Assembly (NCBI RefSeq): GCF_000336385.2
Contig: NZ_HG424509.1
Span: 1 to 64,000 of the forward strand
DNA: 64,000 nucleotides
Direction: 5' to 3'
From: Lysobacter antibioticus HS124
Lineage (GTDB): Bacteria > Pseudomonadota > Gammaproteobacteria > Xanthomonadales > Xanthomonadaceae
Part shown: piece by piece, positions 45,559 through 54,325 of the stretch
Layout of the letters: every line of letters starts with the position of its first letter
How positions within the stretch are numbered: position 1 is the stretch's first letter
Position numbers and translations under genes: made by a program
The notes under the pieces: generated by a model
The model's database searches: none
What the model saw: the letters and a program-made list of their open reading frames with translations, nothing else
Told to the model about the DNA's origin: nothing

Positions 45559-47187
45559 TCAGCCGAGCTTGCGGGCGGTGTTGATGACGTTGACGCCGTT
45601 GAAGCGCGCCGTGGCGGAGCCGTGCGAGACCGCCGAGACCTGGCCCGGCTGCCCCTTGCCGTCGAAGAACGAGCCGCCGAGGCGGTAATCGCTTTCGTCG
45701 CAGACGGCGACGCAGGAGTTCCAGAATTCCGGCGTGCGGATCTGGTAGGCGACGTCCTCGAGCATGCCGGTGATCTTGCCGTTCTTGATCTCGTAGAACA
45801 GCTGGCCGCCGAACTGGGCGTTGTAGCGCTGCTGGTCGATGGAGAACGAACCGTCGCCGACGATGTAGATGCCGTTCTCCACGTCCTTGATCATGTCGGC
45901 GACACTGAGCTTGTTCTTGCCCGCCGCCAGCGACACGTTGGCCATGCGCTGGAACTGCACGCTGGACCAGGAGTCGGCGTAGCAGCAGCCGTCGGATTCC
46001 GTCTTGCCCAGGATGTGGGCCTGGTCGCGGATGGTCTGGTAGTCGACCAGCACGCCGTCCTTGATCAGGTCCCAACGCTTGGTCTTGACGCCCTCGTCGT
46101 CGAAGCCGACCGCGCCCAGGCTGCCGGCCTGGGTCTTGTCGGCGAACACGGTGACCTGGTCGCTGCCGTACTTGAACCCCGACTTGAGCTTGTCGACGGT
46201 GGCGAAGCTGGTACCGGCGTAGTTGGCCTCGTAGCCGAGCACGCGGTCGAGCTCGAGCGGGTGGCCGATCGACTCGTGGATGGTCAGCCAGGTATGCGAG
46301 GGATCGAGCACCAGGTCGTACTTGCCCGGCTTGACCGAGGGCGCGGTGAGCTTCTGCCGCGCCTGCTTGGCCGCGGCGATCGCGTCCTCGACCATGTCGT
46401 AGGAGTGGCTGTAATTGACCACGCCGTTGGGCGACACCACCTTGCCCGACGCCGCGCCGTCCAGGTACTCGAAGCCCATGCCCATCGGCGAAGACAGGCC
46501 CTCGCGGGTGCGGAACTTGCCGCTGGCCTTGTCGATCGCGGTGACCGTCATCGGCGCCCACACCCGGTGCACGTCCTGGTCGATGTAGGAGCCGTCGGTG
46601 GAGGCGAAGTACTTCTGCTCGTTGACCAGGAACAGCATCGAGTTGACGAAATCGGCGCCGGCCTTGAGCGCGGCGGCGTTCACGCTCAACAACAGGTCCG
46701 CCTTGTCTTTGATCGGCACTTCCATGGCGTTCTTGCGGATGGGAGTCTTCCAGGCCACCTCGCCCACGCCCGGGGCCTGGGCCAGCTCGACCTTGGCGGT
46801 CTGGGTCTTGGCGTTGGCGCGGGCGATCGCCGCGGCCTGCCTGGCCGCCTCGGCCACGCTCTTGTCGTCCAGGCGGTTGGTCGCGGCGAAGCCCCAGGCG
46901 CCGTCGACCAGCACGCGGATGCCGATGCCGGTCGACTCGGTGTTGACCACGTTCTCGACCTTGTCCTCGCGGGTGATCACGAACTGGCGCAGGTAGCGGC
47001 CGATACGCACGTCGCAGTAGCCGGCGCCGGCGCCGCGGGCGGCGGTCAGCGCGGTGTCGGCCAGGCGCTTCTTGCGCGCCACGTCGAGCGGAACCAGCAG
47101 CGCTTCGGCGGCGATAGCGCTGCCGAAGGGAATCATCAGACCGGCGATGCCGAGCCCGGTCATGCCCAGGAAGTTGCGTCTGTCCAC
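45559..47187 (-). CDS. tldD: TldD-family zinc metalloprotease with Tat signal
   Basis: A 542-residue TldD-type peptidase. The zinc motif is HESIGH (H304, E305, H309). The N-terminus reads VDRRNFLGMTGLGIAGLM, a good twin-arginine signal, and FGSAIAA before the mature part looks like a cleavage region. GTG 47187 is chosen because the Tat signal begins there and AGGA lies upstream; an in-frame ATG further upstream (47232) would precede the Tat signal. An exported TldD is unlike the cytoplasmic E. coli enzyme. It heads the tldD-tldE-DUF4159-MoxR cluster. Confidence 0.9.
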   Translation of the reverse strand: MDRRNFLGMTGLGIAGLMIPFGSAIAAEALLVPLDVARKKRLADTALTAARGAGAGYCDVRIGRYLRQFVITREDKVENVVNTESTGIGIRVLVDGAWGFAATNRLDDKSVAEAARQAAAIARANAKTQTAKVELAQAPGVGEVAWKTPIRKNAMEVPIKDKADLLLSVNAAALKAGADFVNSMLFLVNEQKYFASTDGSYIDQDVHRVWAPMTVTAIDKASGKFRTREGLSSPMGMGFEYLDGAASGKVVSPNGVVNYSHSYDMVEDAIAAAKQARQKLTAPSVKPGKYDLVLDPSHTWLTIHESIGHPLELDRVLGYEANYAGTSFATVDKLKSGFKYGSDQVTVFADKTQAGSLGAVGFDDEGVKTKRWDLIKDGVLVDYQTIRDQAHILGKTESDGCCYADSWSSVQFQRMANVSLAAGKNKLSVADMIKDVENGIYIVGDGSFSIDQQRYNAQFGGQLFYEIKNGKITGMLEDVAYQIRTPEFWNSCVAVCDESDYRLGGSFFDGKGQPGQVSAVSHGSATARFNGVNVINTARKLG

Positions 47188-47489
47188 GTGATTGTCCTGC
47201 CCTGAGTGGCCCCGCGCGAGCGCGCCGGGCATGAGTGAATGAACCCGCCGGAATGTGCGCAGCGTCATTCACGGGCGTCAAGTGCATACCGGCACGTTTG
47301 CGCACGACGCGTACCGAATCGGGCGAACAATCACCCGGCAATGCAGGCGATTGTGCCGATGTTGCGTTGCGGGCATGACTTTCGACCTAGACCGCCGACC
47401 GCCAGATCGCTGGCCGGGTGCGATCGGCGAAGCCTCGGCGTCCGCACCGGGGCTATCATCGCCGGCGCGAACCTTACAGGCGGCCGACG
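47188..47489. other. divergent promoter region between tldD and a hypothetical gene
   Basis: About 300 bp separating divergent genes. The only promoter-like element is TATCAT (47454-47459) on the plus strand, 30 nt before the hypothetical gene; no good -35 is seen. No repeat or small gene is evident. Confidence 0.5.
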
Positions 47490-48170
47490 TTGGGCATCTA
47501 CGCGAACATTTTGATCCGCCGCGTCGCCGCCGACCGCGTCGACGACGCATGGCTCGACGCGATCTCGGCCGGACTTTGCCGCGCCATCGGCACAGACCGG
47601 TTCGTCTGGATCGAAAACCGGGCAGACCCCGATCTGCATGCGCTTCTCGTCGCTTGGCATGCACGACTCGCCGCACATCCGCTGGCCGAGGCTTATTGCC
47701 TTTGCGACCCAGACCTTTACGAGCCTGGCCTGTGCCACGAAGCCGACCGACGCAAGCACGAACTGTGGGCGCTGATGCAGGACGACCTGGATCCGCGCCC
47801 CCTGCAAGGCCAGCGGGTCGTCCAGCGCAGCATGAATCTCAGCCGCGAACCCGACGATCCGCCGCCGGGTTCGCGTTACGAGCAAGATGGCCCGCCGATA
47901 GACGCCGATCCGGGCGAATGCCTGCTCCAAATCCGCTTGTCCGGCAGCTACTACTATGAAGACTACCCATGCGGCGATCCGGTGTTGCATGCGGCGGTGG
48001 CCGACTGGCTCGATGCGCACATCCCCGGCTGCGAAGTCTGGTACGGCGGCGACGCCAGCGGTGTGCTCGCGGTACCGTTCGGACCGGACCGGCGCCGGCA
48101 ATTGATCGAGCACGCCCGCGCCCGCGGCGATCTGAACCGATACTGGCAACCGCCCTCACGCGCCGATTGA
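47490..48170 (+). CDS. hypothetical protein
   Basis: A soluble protein of about 226 residues that I do not recognise. The start TTG at 47490 is a guess based on AGGCGG upstream and on protein-like sequence beginning IYANILIRRV; the open frame extends up to 47418. The protein is rich in acidic and aromatic residues. Notable segments are WIENRADPDLHALLVAWHARL, a run of tyrosines in SGSYYYEDYPCGDPV, and a C-terminal YGGDASGVLAVPFGP. Confidence 0.6.
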   Translation: MGIYANILIRRVAADRVDDAWLDAISAGLCRAIGTDRFVWIENRADPDLHALLVAWHARLAAHPLAEAYCLCDPDLYEPGLCHEADRRKHELWALMQDDLDPRPLQGQRVVQRSMNLSREPDDPPPGSRYEQDGPPIDADPGECLLQIRLSGSYYYEDYPCGDPVLHAAVADWLDAHIPGCEVWYGGDASGVLAVPFGPDRRRQLIEHARARGDLNRYWQPPSRAD

Positions 48171-48275
48171 GGCCCGCCCTGCGGCTCGACAGCGAACTCG
48201 CCCTCGCCGCCCGCATCGCCGACACCACCCGACCGCGCTATGGGCGCCGCCCGGCCCACGCGTTAAGCTTGCGCC

Positions 48276-49703
48276 ATGCACACATTCCGGCACTGGATCG
48301 ACGGACAGGCCCGCGATGCGGGCAGCGGCCGTTGGCTCGATGTCCACGATCCGGCCAGTGCGCTGGCGTATGCGCGGGTCGCCGCCGGCGGTGCCGGCGA
48401 CGTCGACTTGGCCGCAGCGGCGGCGCAACGCGCTCTGCCGGGGTGGGCCGGGCTGCCGCCCAGCGAGCGCGCACGCTGGCTGGAGGCGCTGGCCGCGGCG
48501 CTGGAAGCGCGCACGGACGACTTCGCCCGGGCCGAGTCGCGCGACAGCGGCAAGCCGATCCGGCTCGCCCGCGAAGTCGAGATCCCGCGCGCCGTGGCCA
48601 ACCTGCGCTTCTTCGCCCAGGCCGCGACCCAGTTCGCCAGCGAATCCCATCACGGCCAGGCCGGGCTGAACTACACCCTGCGCTCGCCGCTGGGCGTGGT
48701 CGCGACGATCTCGCCCTGGAACCTGCCGCTGTACCTGTTCACGTGGAAGATCGCCCCGGCCCTGGCCGCCGGCAATACGGTGATCGCCAAGCCCTCCGAG
48801 GTGACCCCGGCGACCGCCACCCTGCTCGGCGAACTCGCCGCGCAGATCGGTTTCCCGCCGGGCGTGCTCAATATCGTCCACGGCCTAGGCCCCGAAGTCG
48901 GCGAAGCCATGGTCCGCCACCCCGCCGTGAAAGCGGTCTCCTTCACCGGCAGCACCGCGGTCGGTCGACGCATCGCCGGCATCGCCGCGCCGATGTTGCG
49001 CAAGCTCTCGCTGGAGCTGGGCGGCAAGAACCCGACCTTGGTGTTCGCCGACAGCGACTGGCGCGCCCAGCTCGACACCCTGGTCCGCTCGGCGTTCCAG
49101 AACTCCGGACAGATCTGCCTGTGCGGTTCGCGCCTGCTGATCGAACGCGGCATCTACGCCGAAGTCCGCGACGCCCTGGTCGAGCGCGCGCAGGCGCTGC
49201 GCGTCGGCGACCCTAGCGACGAAGCCACCGCGCTCGGCCCGCTGGTCTCGCAGGCGCATTTCGACAAGGTCGTCGCCGCGCTCGAGCGCGCCCGCGGCGA
49301 AGGCGGCACCGTGCTGTGCGGCGGCCACGCGCTCGACCGGCCCGGCTGGTACGTCGCCCCGACCCTGATCGAAGGCCTGGGCCCGGACTGCGCCAGCAAC
49401 CGCGAGGAGATCTTCGGCCCGGTCGCGACCTTGCAGGCCTTCGACGACGACGAGCAGGCCCTGGCCCTGGCCAACGCCAGCGACTACGGGCTCAGCGCCA
49501 GCGTGTGGACGCGCGACCTCAACCGCGCCCACCGCCTGGCCGCACGCCTCAACGTCGGCATGGTCTGGATCAACACCTGGCTGCAACGCGACCTGCGCAC
49601 GCCGTTCGGCGGCGTCGGCGCGTCCGGCCTCGGCCGCGAAGGCGGCGTCGAGGCGATGCGTTTCTTCACCGAGGCCAAGAACGTCGGCCTCCATCTGGGA
49701 TGA
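48276..49703 (+). CDS. aldehyde dehydrogenase, probable 2-aminomuconate 6-semialdehyde dehydrogenase
   Basis: A 475-residue NAD(P)-dependent aldehyde dehydrogenase. The catalytic residues are Glu247 (LELGGKNP) and Cys281 (NSGQICLCGS), with VVATISPWNLPL at 141-152 and the coenzyme motif FTGSTAVG. Lying at the head of the kynurenine operon, it probably oxidises 2-aminomuconate semialdehyde, the product of the ACMS decarboxylase, to 2-aminomuconate. Sequence alone would only say aldehyde dehydrogenase. The stop overlaps the next start by ATGA. Confidence 0.88.
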   Translation: MHTFRHWIDGQARDAGSGRWLDVHDPASALAYARVAAGGAGDVDLAAAAAQRALPGWAGLPPSERARWLEALAAALEARTDDFARAESRDSGKPIRLAREVEIPRAVANLRFFAQAATQFASESHHGQAGLNYTLRSPLGVVATISPWNLPLYLFTWKIAPALAAGNTVIAKPSEVTPATATLLGELAAQIGFPPGVLNIVHGLGPEVGEAMVRHPAVKAVSFTGSTAVGRRIAGIAAPMLRKLSLELGGKNPTLVFADSDWRAQLDTLVRSAFQNSGQICLCGSRLLIERGIYAEVRDALVERAQALRVGDPSDEATALGPLVSQAHFDKVVAALERARGEGGTVLCGGHALDRPGWYVAPTLIEGLGPDCASNREEIFGPVATLQAFDDDEQALALANASDYGLSASVWTRDLNRAHRLAARLNVGMVWINTWLQRDLRTPFGGVGASGLGREGGVEAMRFFTEAKNVGLHLG

Positions 49704-50392
49704 CCGCTGCAATGAGTAGTACCGCCACCAGTCCGCTCGAAGACCTGCTCGAACGCAACCGCGAATGGTCCGAACGGATCAACGCCGAAGACCCCGAGTT
49801 CTTCGCCCGCCTGTCCCGCCAACAAGCGCCGGAGTATCTGTGGATCGGTTGCTCCGATTCGCGCGTGCCGGCCAACCAGATCATCGACATGGCCCCGGGC
49901 GAGGTCTTCGTCCACCGCAACATCGCCAACGTGGTCGTGCACACCGACCTCAATTGCCTGTCGGTGATCCAATTCGCGGTCGACGTGCTCAAGGTCAAGC
50001 ACATCCTGGTGGTCGGCCACTACGGCTGCGGCGGCGTGCACGCCGCCCTGCACGGCCAGCGCGTCGGCCTGGCCGACAACTGGCTGCGCCATGTCGCCGA
50101 CGTCGCCGACAAGCACGCCGGCTGCATCCACCACGCGCACAGCGACGAGCGCCACGACCGCCTGTGCGAGCTCAACGTGATCGAACAGGTACAGAACGTG
50201 TGCCTGACCACCATCGTCCGCGACGCCTGGACCCGCGGCCAGCCGCTGGCCGTGCACGGCTGGGTCTACAGCCTGCGCAACGGCCTGGTCCACGACATGG
50301 GCATCGACGTCGACGCCTACGACAAACTCGACGGTCTCTATGCCGCCGCGGTGGCGCGGGTCAACGGCTATCGTGGGGATTCGCCGCGATGA
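49700..50392 (+). CDS. beta-class carbonic anhydrase in the kynurenine operon
   Basis: A 230-residue beta-carbonic anhydrase (CO2 hydration). Zinc ligands are Cys51 and Asp53 in GCSDSR, and His107 and Cys110 in GHYGCGG. Two start codons are possible: ATG 49700, which overlaps the dehydrogenase stop (ATGA) and is used here, or ATG 49712. The gene also overlaps the RidA-type gene by ATGA. It is therefore coupled on both sides within the catabolic operon, where the decarboxylase downstream releases CO2. Confidence 0.93.
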   Translation: MTAAMSSTATSPLEDLLERNREWSERINAEDPEFFARLSRQQAPEYLWIGCSDSRVPANQIIDMAPGEVFVHRNIANVVVHTDLNCLSVIQFAVDVLKVKHILVVGHYGCGGVHAALHGQRVGLADNWLRHVADVADKHAGCIHHAHSDERHDRLCELNVIEQVQNVCLTTIVRDAWTRGQPLAVHGWVYSLRNGLVHDMGIDVDAYDKLDGLYAAAVARVNGYRGDSPR

Positions 50393-50823
50393 GCGACGCG
50401 GTGAGCGCCGCGCCGCGCCCGGTCGGCCGCTACCCGCACGCGCGCCGGGTCGGCGACCTGCTGTTCCTGTCCGGAGTCGGCCCGCGCGACGCGGCCAGCA
50501 ACGCCGTGCCCGGCAATGTCCACGACGCCGAGGGCCGGCTGATCGCCTACGACATCGAGCTGCAATGCCGCTCGGTGTTCGCCAACGTACGCGCGGTGCT
50601 GGAAGCCAGCGGCGCGTCCTGGGACGACTTGGTCGACGTCACCGTCTACCTGACCGACATGGCGCGCGATTTCGCCGCCTACAACGCGGTCTGGGCCGAG
50701 TACTTCCCCGACATCGAACGCGCGCCCTGCCGCACCACCCTGGGCATCACCGCCTTGCCGACCCCGATCGCGATCGAACTCAAATGCATCGCCCGCCTGC
50801 CGACGGGCGTCGCCGAGGACTGA
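50389..50823 (+). CDS. RidA/YjgF-family protein, probable 2-aminomuconate deaminase
   Basis: A 144-residue RidA-family enzyme. [37 protein letters not shown] and [21 protein letters not shown] match the trimeric imine deaminase fold; the conserved Arg is in PCRTTLG. In this operon it would deaminate 2-aminomuconate to 4-oxalocrotonate, as AmnE/NbaF-type enzymes do. Other RidA members detoxify enamines, so the specific activity is inferred from context. Confidence 0.86.
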   Translation: MSDAVSAAPRPVGRYPHARRVGDLLFLSGVGPRDAASNAVPGNVHDAEGRLIAYDIELQCRSVFANVRAVLEASGASWDDLVDVTVYLTDMARDFAAYNAVWAEYFPDIERAPCRTTLGITALPTPIAIELKCIARLPTGVAED

Positions 50824-50825
50824 CC

Positions 50826-51356
50826 ATGCTGCCCGGCCCGATCAACCTGCAAGCCTGGATCGACGAACACCGCCACCTGCTCAAGCCGCCGGTCGGCAAC
50901 AAGGTGATCTACGTCGGCGACTTCATCGTCATGGTGGTCGGCGGGCCCAACCAACGCACCGACTACCACTGGGACGAAGGCCCGGAGTGGTTCTACCAGC
51001 TCGAGGGCGAGATGATCCTGCGCATTCAGGAGGACGGCGCGGTGCGCGATATTCCGATCCGCGCCGGCGAAACCTTCCTGCTGCCGCCGCGCGTGCCGCA
51101 TTCGCCGCAACGCCTGCCCGACTCGGTCGGCCTGGTGATCGAGCGCAAGCGCCTGGCGCACGAGGACGACGGCCTGATGTGGTTCTGCGAACGCTGCAAC
51201 CACAAGCTGTACGAAGAATTCTTCAAGCTGCGCAACATCGAGACCGATTTCCCGCCGGTATTCGACCGCTTCTACTCCTCGCGCGAGCACCGCACCTGCG
51301 GCCAGTGCGGGCATTTGAACCCGGCGCCGGCGCGCTACGCGATGCCCGACACCTGA
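50826..51356 (+). CDS. nbaC: 3-hydroxyanthranilate 3,4-dioxygenase
   Basis: A 176-residue cupin dioxygenase that opens the ring of 3-hydroxyanthranilate to 2-amino-3-carboxymuconate semialdehyde (ACMS). Iron ligands lie in [17 protein letters not shown] and the later PHSPQ. The C-terminal rubredoxin-like metal knot is visible as CERCN and CGQCGH. It begins 2 nt after the RidA-type stop codon. The length is typical of the bacterial enzyme. Confidence 0.95.
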   Translation: MLPGPINLQAWIDEHRHLLKPPVGNKVIYVGDFIVMVVGGPNQRTDYHWDEGPEWFYQLEGEMILRIQEDGAVRDIPIRAGETFLLPPRVPHSPQRLPDSVGLVIERKRLAHEDDGLMWFCERCNHKLYEEFFKLRNIETDFPPVFDRFYSSREHRTCGQCGHLNPAPARYAMPDT

Positions 51357-51534
51357 GCCTCGACCGATGCGGGCGCCCTCGCCACCGCCGTCGCCCCCGC
51401 CCAACGGCCGGCTCGCGGCCGCCGCGCAACACGTGCGCATGGTCATGAAACACGACCGGCCCGCCTGCCTGAACGACCGCGCCGAACCCAGCCCGGGATC
51501 GCCAGCGCCGGAACCGGCCAAGTAGACTGCCGTC

Positions 51535-52545
51535 ATGCTCAAGATCGACACCCACGCCCACTACCTGCCGCGCGACTGGCCCGACCTGGCGCGCAAGTAC
51601 GGCGACGACCGCTTTCCGGTGATCCACCACACCGACGACGGCCGCCACCGCATCTACAAGGACGGCAAGTTCTTCCGCGAGATCTGGTCCAAGACCTGGG
51701 ACCCGGAAGAACGCATCGCCGACTACGCCCGCTTCGGCGTGCAGGTGCAGGTCATCAGCACCGTGCCGGTGATGTTCAGCTACTGGGCCAAGGCGCACCA
51801 GGCGCTGGACCTGCACCAGGCGCTCAACGAGCACATGGCCCAGGCCTGCCGCGACTACCCGCGCCACTACGCCGGCATCGGCACGGTGCCGCTGCAGTCG
51901 CCGCGGCTGGCGGTGCAGGAGCTGGAGCGCTGCATGGACCAGCTGGGCCTGCAGGGCGTGCAGATCGGCAGCCACGTCAACGACTGGAACCTCGACGCGC
52001 CGGAACTGTTCGAGTTCTTCCAGGCCGCCAGCGAACTCGGCGCGGCGATCTTGGTCCACCCCTGGGACATGATGGGCACGCCGAGCATGCCCAAGTACTG
52101 GCTGCCCTGGCTGGTCGGCATGCCGGCCGAACAGTCGCGCGCCGCCTGCTGCCTGGTGTTCGGCGGCGTGCTCGAGCGCCTGCCGAAGCTGAAGATCTGC
52201 CTCGCCCACGGCGGCGGCAGCTTCCCCTACACCATCGGCCGGATCGAGCACGGCTTCAACATGCGTCCCGATCTGGTCGCGACCGACAACCCGCGCAATC
52301 CGCGCGATTATCTGTCCCAGTTCTATTTCGACTCCTGGGTCGCCGATCCGCGCGCCTTGCAATACCTGCTAGACACCTGCGGCGTGTCGCGGGTCATGCT
52401 CGGCACCGACTATCCCTTCCCGCTCGGCGAGCAGTCGCCCGGCGCCGGCATCGCCTCGCTGCAGCTGCCGGCCGCCGATCAGGCCCGGCTCTACCACGGC
52501 ACCGCGCTGGAATGGCTGGGACTGCCGAAGTCGCGCTTCGAATGA
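51535..52545 (+). CDS. nbaD: 2-amino-3-carboxymuconate-6-semialdehyde decarboxylase (ACMSD)
   Basis: A 336-residue amidohydrolase-fold decarboxylase that removes CO2 from ACMS to give 2-aminomuconate semialdehyde. Metal ligands are visible in IDTHAHYLP (residues 4-12), LVHPWDMMGTP and the GTDYPFP near residue 285. AHGGGSFPYTIGRIEHG is a strong ACMSD segment. About 180 bp separate it from the dioxygenase, the largest gap in the operon; that gap holds no convincing gene. Confidence 0.94.
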   Translation: MLKIDTHAHYLPRDWPDLARKYGDDRFPVIHHTDDGRHRIYKDGKFFREIWSKTWDPEERIADYARFGVQVQVISTVPVMFSYWAKAHQALDLHQALNEHMAQACRDYPRHYAGIGTVPLQSPRLAVQELERCMDQLGLQGVQIGSHVNDWNLDAPELFEFFQAASELGAAILVHPWDMMGTPSMPKYWLPWLVGMPAEQSRAACCLVFGGVLERLPKLKICLAHGGGSFPYTIGRIEHGFNMRPDLVATDNPRNPRDYLSQFYFDSWVADPRALQYLLDTCGVSRVMLGTDYPFPLGEQSPGAGIASLQLPAADQARLYHGTALEWLGLPKSRFE

Positions 52546-52609
52546 GCCGCTGCCGCATCGCCGCGTCCTGCGCCGCAACGCGTCCGCACCGAACCGCCAC
52601 GAGCCCCGC

Positions 52610-52984
52610 ATGCCGCACCTGACCCTGCACTACACCGCCAACCTCGCCGGCTTCGACGCCGATGCCGCGCTGGCGGCGATCAACCGCGTCCTCGCCGACA
52701 GCGGTCATTTCGATGAGGTCTCGATCAAGAGCCGGGCTCTGCGCCTGGATCACTACCGGATCGGCACCGCCGATGCCGGCCGCGGTTTCGTCCACGTCCA
52801 GCTCAAGATCCTGCCCGGCCGCGACGCTGCGGTGCGCGCGGCGTTGTCGCAGGCCGTGCTCGACGCGCTGCGCACGCTGTTGCCGGCTTCGGCCGGCGCG
52901 GCCGAATTCCAACTCTGCGTCGAAGTCGACGAGATCGTCGCCGACGTTTATCGCAAACATGTACTCGCACCGGACCCGCTTTGA
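52610..52984 (+). CDS. tautomerase-superfamily protein (CHMI-like)
   Basis: A 124-residue protein resembling 5-carboxymethyl-2-hydroxymuconate isomerase. It begins MPHLTLHYTANL; Pro after the start Met is the catalytic base in the tautomerase superfamily once Met is removed. VHVQLKILPGRD and CVEVDEI further match. Between ACMSD and kynureninase it could act on 4-oxalocrotonate or a similar enol, but this is inferred from position. It ends 4 nt before the kynureninase start. Confidence 0.8.
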   Translation: MPHLTLHYTANLAGFDADAALAAINRVLADSGHFDEVSIKSRALRLDHYRIGTADAGRGFVHVQLKILPGRDAAVRAALSQAVLDALRTLLPASAGAAEFQLCVEVDEIVADVYRKHVLAPDPL

Positions 52985-52988
52985 GCCC

Positions 52989-54278
52989 ATGACCGACCTG
53001 CATTCCGCGGCCCACGCCGCCGCCCTGGACGCCGCCGATCCGTTGCCGAGCCTGCGCGATCAGTTCCTGGTCCCGCGCCACGGCGGCGCCGAACAGGCGT
53101 ATTTCGTCGGCAACTCGCTCGGCCTGCAGCCGCGCGGGGCCCGCGCCCACGTCGAGGAAGTGCTGGACAAGTGGGCGACCGAGGCGGTGGAAGGCCACTT
53201 CACCGGCCAGGCGCAGTGGATGCCCTACCACGAGCTGGTGCGCGAGCCGCTGGCGCGCCTGGTCGGCGCGCAGCCGCAGGAAGTGGTGGCGATGAACTCG
53301 CTGACCGCCAACCTGCATTTGATGATGGTCAGCTTCTACCGCCCGACCCGCGAGCGGCCGGCGATCCTGATCGAGGCCGGCAGCTTTCCGTCGGATCGCT
53401 ACGCGGTGGCTTCGCAGATCGCCTTCCACGGTTTCGACCCGGCCACCGACCTGATCGAGCTCGAACCCGACCGCCCCGGCGGCCTGATCTCGATGGAACG
53501 CATCGAACGCGCCATCGCCGAGCACGGCCCGCGCCTGGCGTTGGTGCTGTGGCCGGGCGTGCAGTACCGCACCGGGCAAGCCTTCGACCTGGCCGAAATC
53601 GCCCGCCTCGCCCACGCCCAGGGCGCGCTGTGCGGCTTCGACCTCGCTCACGGCGTCGGCAACCTCGACCTGCGCCTGCACGACAGCGGCGCCGATTTCG
53701 CGGTCTGGTGCCATTACAAGTACGTCAACGCCGGCCCCGGCGCGGTCGCCGGCTGTTTCGTCCACCAACGCCATGCCGACACCGACCGGCCGCGCTTCGC
53801 CGGCTGGTGGGGCCACCAGGCCGCGACCCGCTTCCGCATGGGGCCGGAATTCGTCCCCACCGTCGGTGCCGAAGGCTGGCAGCTCAGCAACCCGCCGATC
53901 CTCGGCCTGGCGCCGCTGCGCGCCTCGCTGGCGCTGTTCGACCGGGTCGGCATGGCGGCGCTGCGCGACAAGTCGCGGCGCCTGACCGGTTACTTGGAAG
54001 CGCTGATCCGCACGCGCCTGCAACAGACCCTGGACATCGTGACCCCGGCCGACCCGGCCCAGCGCGGTTGCCAGCTCTCGCTGCGGGTGATCGGCGGCCG
54101 CGGCTTGGTCGGCCGCGAGGCCGGCCGCGCCTTGTTCGACCACCTCGCCGCGCACGGCGTGTTGGGCGACTGGCGCGAACCGGACGTGATCCGGATCTCG
54201 CCGGCGCCGTTGTACAACACCCATGCCGACGTGCAGCGCTTCGCGGCGACCGTCGAAGCCTGGGTCCATCCCGCCTAA
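52989..54278 (+). CDS. kynU: kynureninase
   Basis: A 429-residue PLP enzyme that cleaves kynurenine or 3-hydroxykynurenine to (3-hydroxy)anthranilate and alanine. The PLP lysine is Lys244 in HYKYVNAGPG, which closely matches the family. EAGSFPSDRYAV, FDLAHGVGN and GWWGHQ are further hallmarks. It lies between the tautomerase-like and monooxygenase genes, consistent with the 3-hydroxyanthranilate route. Confidence 0.96.
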   Translation: MTDLHSAAHAAALDAADPLPSLRDQFLVPRHGGAEQAYFVGNSLGLQPRGARAHVEEVLDKWATEAVEGHFTGQAQWMPYHELVREPLARLVGAQPQEVVAMNSLTANLHLMMVSFYRPTRERPAILIEAGSFPSDRYAVASQIAFHGFDPATDLIELEPDRPGGLISMERIERAIAEHGPRLALVLWPGVQYRTGQAFDLAEIARLAHAQGALCGFDLAHGVGNLDLRLHDSGADFAVWCHYKYVNAGPGAVAGCFVHQRHADTDRPRFAGWWGHQAATRFRMGPEFVPTVGAEGWQLSNPPILGLAPLRASLALFDRVGMAALRDKSRRLTGYLEALIRTRLQQTLDIVTPADPAQRGCQLSLRVIGGRGLVGREAGRALFDHLAAHGVLGDWREPDVIRISPAPLYNTHADVQRFAATVEAWVHPA

Positions 54279-54325
54279 GCACGCATCGCCAACCCGCGCT
54301 TCGTCGATCCCAAGGACCCGACGCC

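Noticed and set aside
51367-51525. A 52-codon open frame between the HAAO and ACMSD genes
   Set aside because: It is Pro/Ala-rich at the start, lacks a ribosome site and resembles no small protein; not supported as a gene.
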